Source: Deltaproteobacteria bacterium (GTDB taxonomy: Bacteria > Desulfobacterota_B > Binatia > Binatales > Binataceae). Taken from it: a DNA stretch of 9,309 bases. Shown one piece after another: positions 6,706-9,309 of this stretch. Made by a program: the position numbers and the translations under genes. The stretch covers positions 1 to 9,309 of the forward strand of contig JAKAVX010000066.1 of NCBI GenBank assembly GCA_021827465.1, in the 5' to 3' direction. Below the pieces are notes generated by a model that made no database searches, had not been told where the DNA came from, and saw only the letters and a list, made by a program, of their open reading frames with translations. Numbering within the stretch: the stretch's first letter is position 1; each line of letters opens with the position of its first letter.

Positions 6706-7008
6706 GTGTACGCTTGGACTAATCTCGTCATCTTCATTGCGCAGATTCTTCAGCAGATTCTCACGATCTACTTCTATATCGTGATCGTCTCGGCGGTGCT
6801 TAGCTGGGTCGAACCGAATCCCTACAACCCTATCGTTCGATTCCTCTATTCGGTCACCGAGCCCGTCTTCGACTGGATACGCGAACGCCTGCCGGTTTTC
6901 TTCGGCGGAATTGATTTCTCGCCTCTCGTCGTCATCGTCGCGATCTATTTCTGCCAGGGATACCTGATACCGACTCTGGAACAAGCACTCATCCCTGGCT
7001 TGCGATGA
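6706..7008 (+). CDS. yggT: YggT family inner-membrane protein
   Basis: YggT proteins are small integral membrane proteins, also found as Ycf19/CCB3-type relatives in plastids. Their bacterial role is poorly defined, with suggested links to membrane organisation or osmotic stress. The 100-aa product has two hydrophobic segments, about 5-34 (ending AVLSWV) and about 72-91 (SPLVVIVAIYFCQGYLIPTL). Between them lies the conserved PNPYNPIVRFLYSVTEPVFDWIR region with its NP..P and TEP motif. There is one YggT unit, whereas the E. coli protein has two. The start is GTG at 6706, 21 bp after proC, with no strong ribosome site. The TGA overlaps the yggU ATG. Base composition is less GC-rich than its neighbours, as expected for a membrane protein full of Ile, Phe and Tyr. 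Confidence 0.93.
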   Translation: MYAWTNLVIFIAQILQQILTIYFYIVIVSAVLSWVEPNPYNPIVRFLYSVTEPVFDWIRERLPVFFGGIDFSPLVVIVAIYFCQGYLIPTLEQALIPGLR

Positions 7009-7349
7009 ACCGCATCCTGAGCCCTGAAGGCCTCGGGTCGCCGCCGCCCTGGCTCAGGCTCTCGCAGGGCTCTGTCACGATAGAAATTGCCGCGCGGCCC
7101 GGTTCGCCCCGGCGCGGAATCATCCGCGTCGGCGAGCAGGGCCTGGTGATCTGCCTTGGCGCGCCCGCTGAAAAGGGCAAGGCAAACCAGGAGCTGGTGG
7201 AAATTGTCGCGGACCTTGCGGGGGTTCCGCGTGCCGCGGTCAGTATCGTTAGAGGCGCCGGAACCCGGCGAAAAGTGCTCAGAATAACCGCCGCCGACAA
7301 CGTTTCCGCCGCGAAAAGACTCCTTGAAGCCGCGTCCGCGCGAGGCTGA
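7005..7349 (+). CDS. yggU: YggU/DUF167 family protein
   Basis: This is a small conserved cytoplasmic protein of the DUF167 (YggU) family, whose function is unknown. The 114-aa product carries the family core: IEIAARPGSPRRGI (26-39), LVICLGAPAEKGKANQELV (47-65) containing the diagnostic GKAN, and VSIVRGAGTRRKVLRI (79-94), matching the usual V.G..SR.K element. About 20 extra residues (a PEGLGSPPPWL-type stretch) precede the first strand; similar short extensions with PPWL are common in the family. The ATG overlaps the yggT stop (ATGA), so it is probably translated by coupling. A 107-bp gap follows it, where a new promoter candidate lies. Confidence 0.93.
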   Translation: MNRILSPEGLGSPPPWLRLSQGSVTIEIAARPGSPRRGIIRVGEQGLVICLGAPAEKGKANQELVEIVADLAGVPRAAVSIVRGAGTRRKVLRITAADNVSAAKRLLEAASARG

Positions 7350-7389
7350 GACAGGCCGGGCGAATAAAGGTCGAAGCGAAAGCGTCCAA

Positions 7390-7418
7390 TTGACAACCTC
7401 GCAACCGGTGGTTACGTC
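7390..7418 (+). promoter_or_regulatory. Candidate sigma-70-type promoter for the fmdB-like gene
   Basis: A perfect TTGACA at 7390-7395 is followed by a 17-bp spacer and a weak TACGTC (7413-7418) in the -10 position. It lies in the 107-bp gap before the zinc-ribbon gene. The -35 is convincing but the -10 matches only its first two bases, so this could be chance or an activator-dependent promoter. Confidence 0.35.
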
Positions 7419-7427
7419 TAGGTTGCG
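7400..7427. repeat. Inverted repeat over the fmdB promoter candidate
   Basis: CGCAACC (7400-7406) and its exact complement GGTTGCG (7421-7427) are separated by 14 bp, so the half-sites are 21 bp apart centre to centre, about two helical turns. The pair spans the spacer and -10 position of the promoter candidate, which would suit a repressor site. A second, overlapping pair, ACGTC (7414-7418) and GACGT (7428-7432), could form an alternative hairpin if transcribed. Confidence 0.5.
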
Positions 7428-7456
7428 GACGTTTGATTGCGACAGCAGTTTCTACC

Positions 7457-7765
7457 ATGCCTATTTACGAGTACAAGTGCGATAAGTGCGGAGTCTTTGA
7501 AGTAACCCAGCGGATCACCGAGGATCCGCTTCGGCGCTGCCCGACCTGCAAAAGCAAGGTCGAGAGAATCCTTTCGGCCAGTTCCTTCATCCTGAAGGGC
7601 AGCGGATGGTACGCCACCGATTACGGACGCAAGGGCAGCGGCATCTCCTCGTCGAGCTCATCGAGCGGCACCAACGGCTCCTCGTCGGAGTCGAGCACGT
7701 CCAGTTCGACCGCGGAGAGTTCGAAGACCACGGAAAAGCCGGCCACCAACAAATCCGCCGACTGA
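7457..7765 (+). CDS. FmdB family zinc-ribbon protein
   Basis: Members of this family are small zinc-ribbon proteins, named after a putative regulator of formamidase/amidase operons (FmdB); most have no proven role. The 102-aa product opens MPIYEYKCDKCG, the family hallmark. It has two Cys pairs, Cys8/Cys11 and Cys28/Cys31 (RCPTCK), that should bind one zinc. The conserved part continues through the ILSASSFILKGSGWYATDYG segment (38-57). From about 61 the tail is low-complexity and rich in Ser, Thr and Lys, probably disordered, as is common in this family. The frame is open back to a TTG at 7433, but ATG 7457 puts the family's first residue at position 1 and is preferred; no clear ribosome site is seen. 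It stands between the yggU operon and a terminator, perhaps with its own promoter. Confidence 0.92.
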   Translation: MPIYEYKCDKCGVFEVTQRITEDPLRRCPTCKSKVERILSASSFILKGSGWYATDYGRKGSGISSSSSSSGTNGSSSESSTSSSTAESSKTTEKPATNKSAD

Positions 7766-7788
7766 CGCGCGCCTTTTTACCGTTTATG

Positions 7789-7825
7789 AAGCCGCGGGGT
7801 AGCCTGCCCTGCGGCTTTTCTGTTT
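7789..7825 (+). terminator. Rho-independent terminator after the fmdB-like gene
   Basis: AAGCCGCGGGG (7789-7799) pairs with CCCTGCGGCTT (7807-7817), giving an 11-bp stem with one G-T wobble and a 7-nt loop. A T-rich tail, TTCTGTTT, follows. It begins 23 bp after the fmdB stop and separates that unit from the dehydrogenase gene. Confidence 0.85.
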
Positions 7826-7858
7826 CAATTACCAATCGTTTCCAAACGGGAGCGCGCC

Positions 7859-7877
7859 GGCGCACGATAATCGCGCC
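7859..7877 (+). promoter_or_regulatory. Possible -10 box within an inverted repeat upstream of the dehydrogenase gene
   Basis: GATAAT (7866-7871) matches the -10 consensus at five of six bases. It lies in the loop of the inverted repeat GGCGC (7859-7863) and GCGCC (7873-7877). No good -35 is found at 16-18 bp; TTTCCA at 7839-7844 is too far away. This is tentative. Confidence 0.25.
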
Positions 7878-7899
7878 GCGCCTTTCAAAAGGGAACCAC

Positions 7900-8853
7900 A
7901 TGATGCGTGCGATCGTTGTCGACAACGGCCTTGTGTTCAGGCGCGATTACCCCCGGCCAGCGCCAACGCCGGGCGAGAGTATCGTGCGGGTGCTGACCGC
8001 CGGCGTTTGCGGCACGGACCTTGAACTCGCGCGCGGCTACATGGGCTGGCAGGGCGTGCTCGGCCATGAATTCGTGGGCGAGGTCGTCGAGAGCGATACG
8101 TGCGGGCTCGCCGGGCGGCGGGTCGTCGGCGAGATAAACGCCGCGTGCGGGCGATGCCGGCTGTGCGCGCAAGGCCTCGAGCGCCATTGTCCGAACCGCA
8201 CCGTGCTCGGCATCCTTGGCCGCGACGGCGCCTTCGCCGATTTCCTCACGCTCCCTGACAAAAACCTTCATCCGGTGCCCGGTTCGGTTCCCGACGAGTT
8301 GGCAGTGTTCACGGAGCCGGTTGCCGCCGCCTATGAAATCCTCGAACAGAGGAAGTTTCCGCGAAACTATCGGATTCTCGTCCTTGGCGACGGCCGGCTC
8401 GGCGCTCTCGCCGCGATGGTGCTGGCGGCGGAGGACTATGACGTCACCGTCGGCGGACGCCATCGCGAGAAGCTCGCGGCGCTCGCCGCGCTCGGCCTTT
8501 CGACGCAACTCGAAGCCGCAGTCGAGGGCGGTTACGACGTGGTGATCGATTGCACCGGCTCGGGCGCGGGTCTCTTGCGCGCGCTCGAACTGGTCCGCCC
8601 GCGCGGAACCGTGGTGCTCAAGAGCACCGCCGCGGCGGGCGCAAATCTCAACCTTGCACGCGCGGTGGTGAACGAAATAACGATGCTGGGCTCGCGATGC
8701 GGCCGGATGGGCCCGGCGCTCGACGCGCTGGCCGCGGGCCGGCTCGACCCGCGCCCGCTTATCTCGGCTGTCTTTCCACTCGACGACGGTCTGGCGGCCC
8801 TTGAGGCCGCCGGCAAGGCGTCGAATTTCAAAATCCTGCTCAAGGTCTCGTGA
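7900..8853 (+). CDS. Zinc-dependent MDR alcohol dehydrogenase-like oxidoreductase
   Basis: This is a medium-chain dehydrogenase that probably oxidises an alcohol or polyol using NAD(P) in the cytoplasm. The GroES-like N-terminal domain carries the catalytic zinc ligands Cys37 (GVCGTD), His56/Glu57 (LGHEFVGEV) and probably Glu139 (FTEPVAAAYE). It also has the four-Cys structural zinc site Cys83, Cys86, Cys89 and Cys97. The Rossmann domain follows with GDGRLG (163-168) and the VVIDCTGS strand (214-221). At 317 aa it is shorter than the usual 340-350. The substrate cannot be inferred; threonine/sorbitol dehydrogenase-like enzymes are the nearest broad group. Two ATGs stand side by side (7900, 7903). 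GGGAA at 7891-7895 is better spaced for 7903. The frame is open back to 7606, but that would cross the fmdB 3' end and a terminator. The TGA overlaps the GTG of the next gene, implying coupled translation. Confidence 0.93.
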   Translation: MMRAIVVDNGLVFRRDYPRPAPTPGESIVRVLTAGVCGTDLELARGYMGWQGVLGHEFVGEVVESDTCGLAGRRVVGEINAACGRCRLCAQGLERHCPNRTVLGILGRDGAFADFLTLPDKNLHPVPGSVPDELAVFTEPVAAAYEILEQRKFPRNYRILVLGDGRLGALAAMVLAAEDYDVTVGGRHREKLAALAALGLSTQLEAAVEGGYDVVIDCTGSGAGLLRALELVRPRGTVVLKSTAAAGANLNLARAVVNEITMLGSRCGRMGPALDALAAGRLDPRPLISAVFPLDDGLAALEAAGKASNFKILLKVS

Positions 8854-9309
8854 GCGCGCAGCGTTCGAAACACGGCTGGGCCACCGACGCGCCGCGCCCA
8901 GTCATCCTTGCGGGAATCGACACGGGCGGCACCTTCACCGATCTCGTCGCGATAGCCGACGGCCAGTTACTGGTGCACAAGGTTCCGTCCACGCCCGACG
9001 ATCCGGCGCGCGCGGTGATGACGGGGCTTGCCGAGATGCTGGGCGCGTCCGCGCCTTCGCTTCTCACCTATAGTTCGACGGTCGCGACCAACGCGCTGCT
9101 CGAAGGCAAGGGCGCGCGCGTCGCACTGTTCACCAACGCCGGCTTCGAGGATCTGATCGAAATCGGCCGCCAGAACCGTTCGGAACTTTACGCGCTTTCG
9201 CCGTCGCGTCCCGCGCCGCTGGTCTCCCGCGCGATGCGCCACGGAGTTGCCGAGCGAACGCTTTTCGACGGCTCGGAACTGAAACCGCTCTCGCGCGCCG
9301 AGCTTAGAT
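8850..9309 (+). CDS. HyuA-type hydantoinase/oxoprolinase family protein, N-terminal part (cut by window edge)
   Basis: The family includes ATP-dependent N-methylhydantoinase A, 5-oxoprolinase and acetone carboxylase beta subunits, which activate a carbonyl or amide substrate with ATP. The 153 visible residues show the N-terminal actin-like ATPase signature LAGIDTGGTFTDLVAI (20-35). Next come STVATNALLEGKGARVALFTNAGF (76-99), the GRQNRSELY block (106-114), and the start of an RPAPLVSR..RHGVAERTLFDG segment (about 120-142). The start is GTG at 8850, overlapping the dehydrogenase stop as GTGA; about 18 residues precede the first strand. Where relatives usually have HGTT before VATN, this protein has YSST. 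The exact substrate is unknown, and a HyuB-type partner would be expected downstream, outside the window. Confidence 0.93.
   Translation, partial: MSAQRSKHGWATDAPRPVILAGIDTGGTFTDLVAIADGQLLVHKVPSTPDDPARAVMTGLAEMLGASAPSLLTYSSTVATNALLEGKGARVALFTNAGFEDLIEIGRQNRSELYALSPSRPAPLVSRAMRHGVAERTLFDGSELKPLSRAELR

Noticed and set aside
5317..6984. 555-codon open frame on the minus strand, spanning yggS, proC and yggT
   Set aside because: Although long, it is antisense to three strongly conserved genes and its product is dominated by Arg, Asp and Glu without motifs.
7606..7899. Upstream in-frame extension of the dehydrogenase
   Set aside because: It would overlap the fmdB 3' end in another frame and cross a rho-independent terminator; the GroES-like domain begins at 7900/7903 with a ribosome site just upstream.

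Overview
The window is GC-rich bacterial chromosome (roughly mid-60s percent GC by eye) and is almost fully coding. I found ten recognisable genes plus two cut by the window edges. No tRNA, rRNA, CRISPR array, transposase, integrase or phage gene is visible. The cluster maf-yggS-proC-yggT-yggU, followed by an FmdB-type zinc ribbon, is ordinary proteobacterial-style housekeeping. The CaiB/BaiF transferase, the HyuA-type protein and the TPR-rich Slt point loosely to an uncultured delta-proteobacterium-like or Binatota-like soil or water lineage. That placement is an impression, not a result.

Left block (1-4394, minus strand, transcribed right to left): a lipoprotein-like soluble lytic murein transglycosylase with a TPR-like N-terminal part, then a DUF429/RNase H-fold predicted nuclease, a HAD-family phosphatase, and the N-terminal third of a CaiB/BaiF (family III) CoA-transferase. 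The spacing is tight: a long overlap, a gap under 50 bp and a gap of 27 bp. This suggests one transcript, although the products share no obvious pathway. The start codons here are unusual. The transferase can only start at TTG, the HAD protein most likely does so too, and the DUF429 gene has no normal start codon where its domain begins.

Centre (4395-4528): a 134-bp divergent intergenic region holding an exact 12-bp tandem repeat. Middle block (4529-7349, plus strand): maf (nucleotide pyrophosphatase), yggS (PLP homeostasis), proC (proline synthesis), yggT (membrane protein) and yggU (DUF167). Short gaps alternate with two ATGA stop/start overlaps, so this is a translationally coupled operon.

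Right block: a 107-bp gap with a perfect TTGACA -35 hexamer and an inverted repeat leads into the fmdB-like zinc-ribbon gene, which ends at a clear rho-independent terminator. A new unit follows: a zinc-dependent MDR alcohol dehydrogenase overlapping (GTGA) the start of a HyuA hydantoinase/oxoprolinase-type gene that runs off the right edge. Coupling of these two suggests a small catabolic module of unknown substrate.

I see no clearly new biological system. The items most worth a second look are the DUF429 gene whose start is buried in the transglycosylase gene, the dehydrogenase-HyuA pair, and the inverted repeat over the fmdB promoter candidate.
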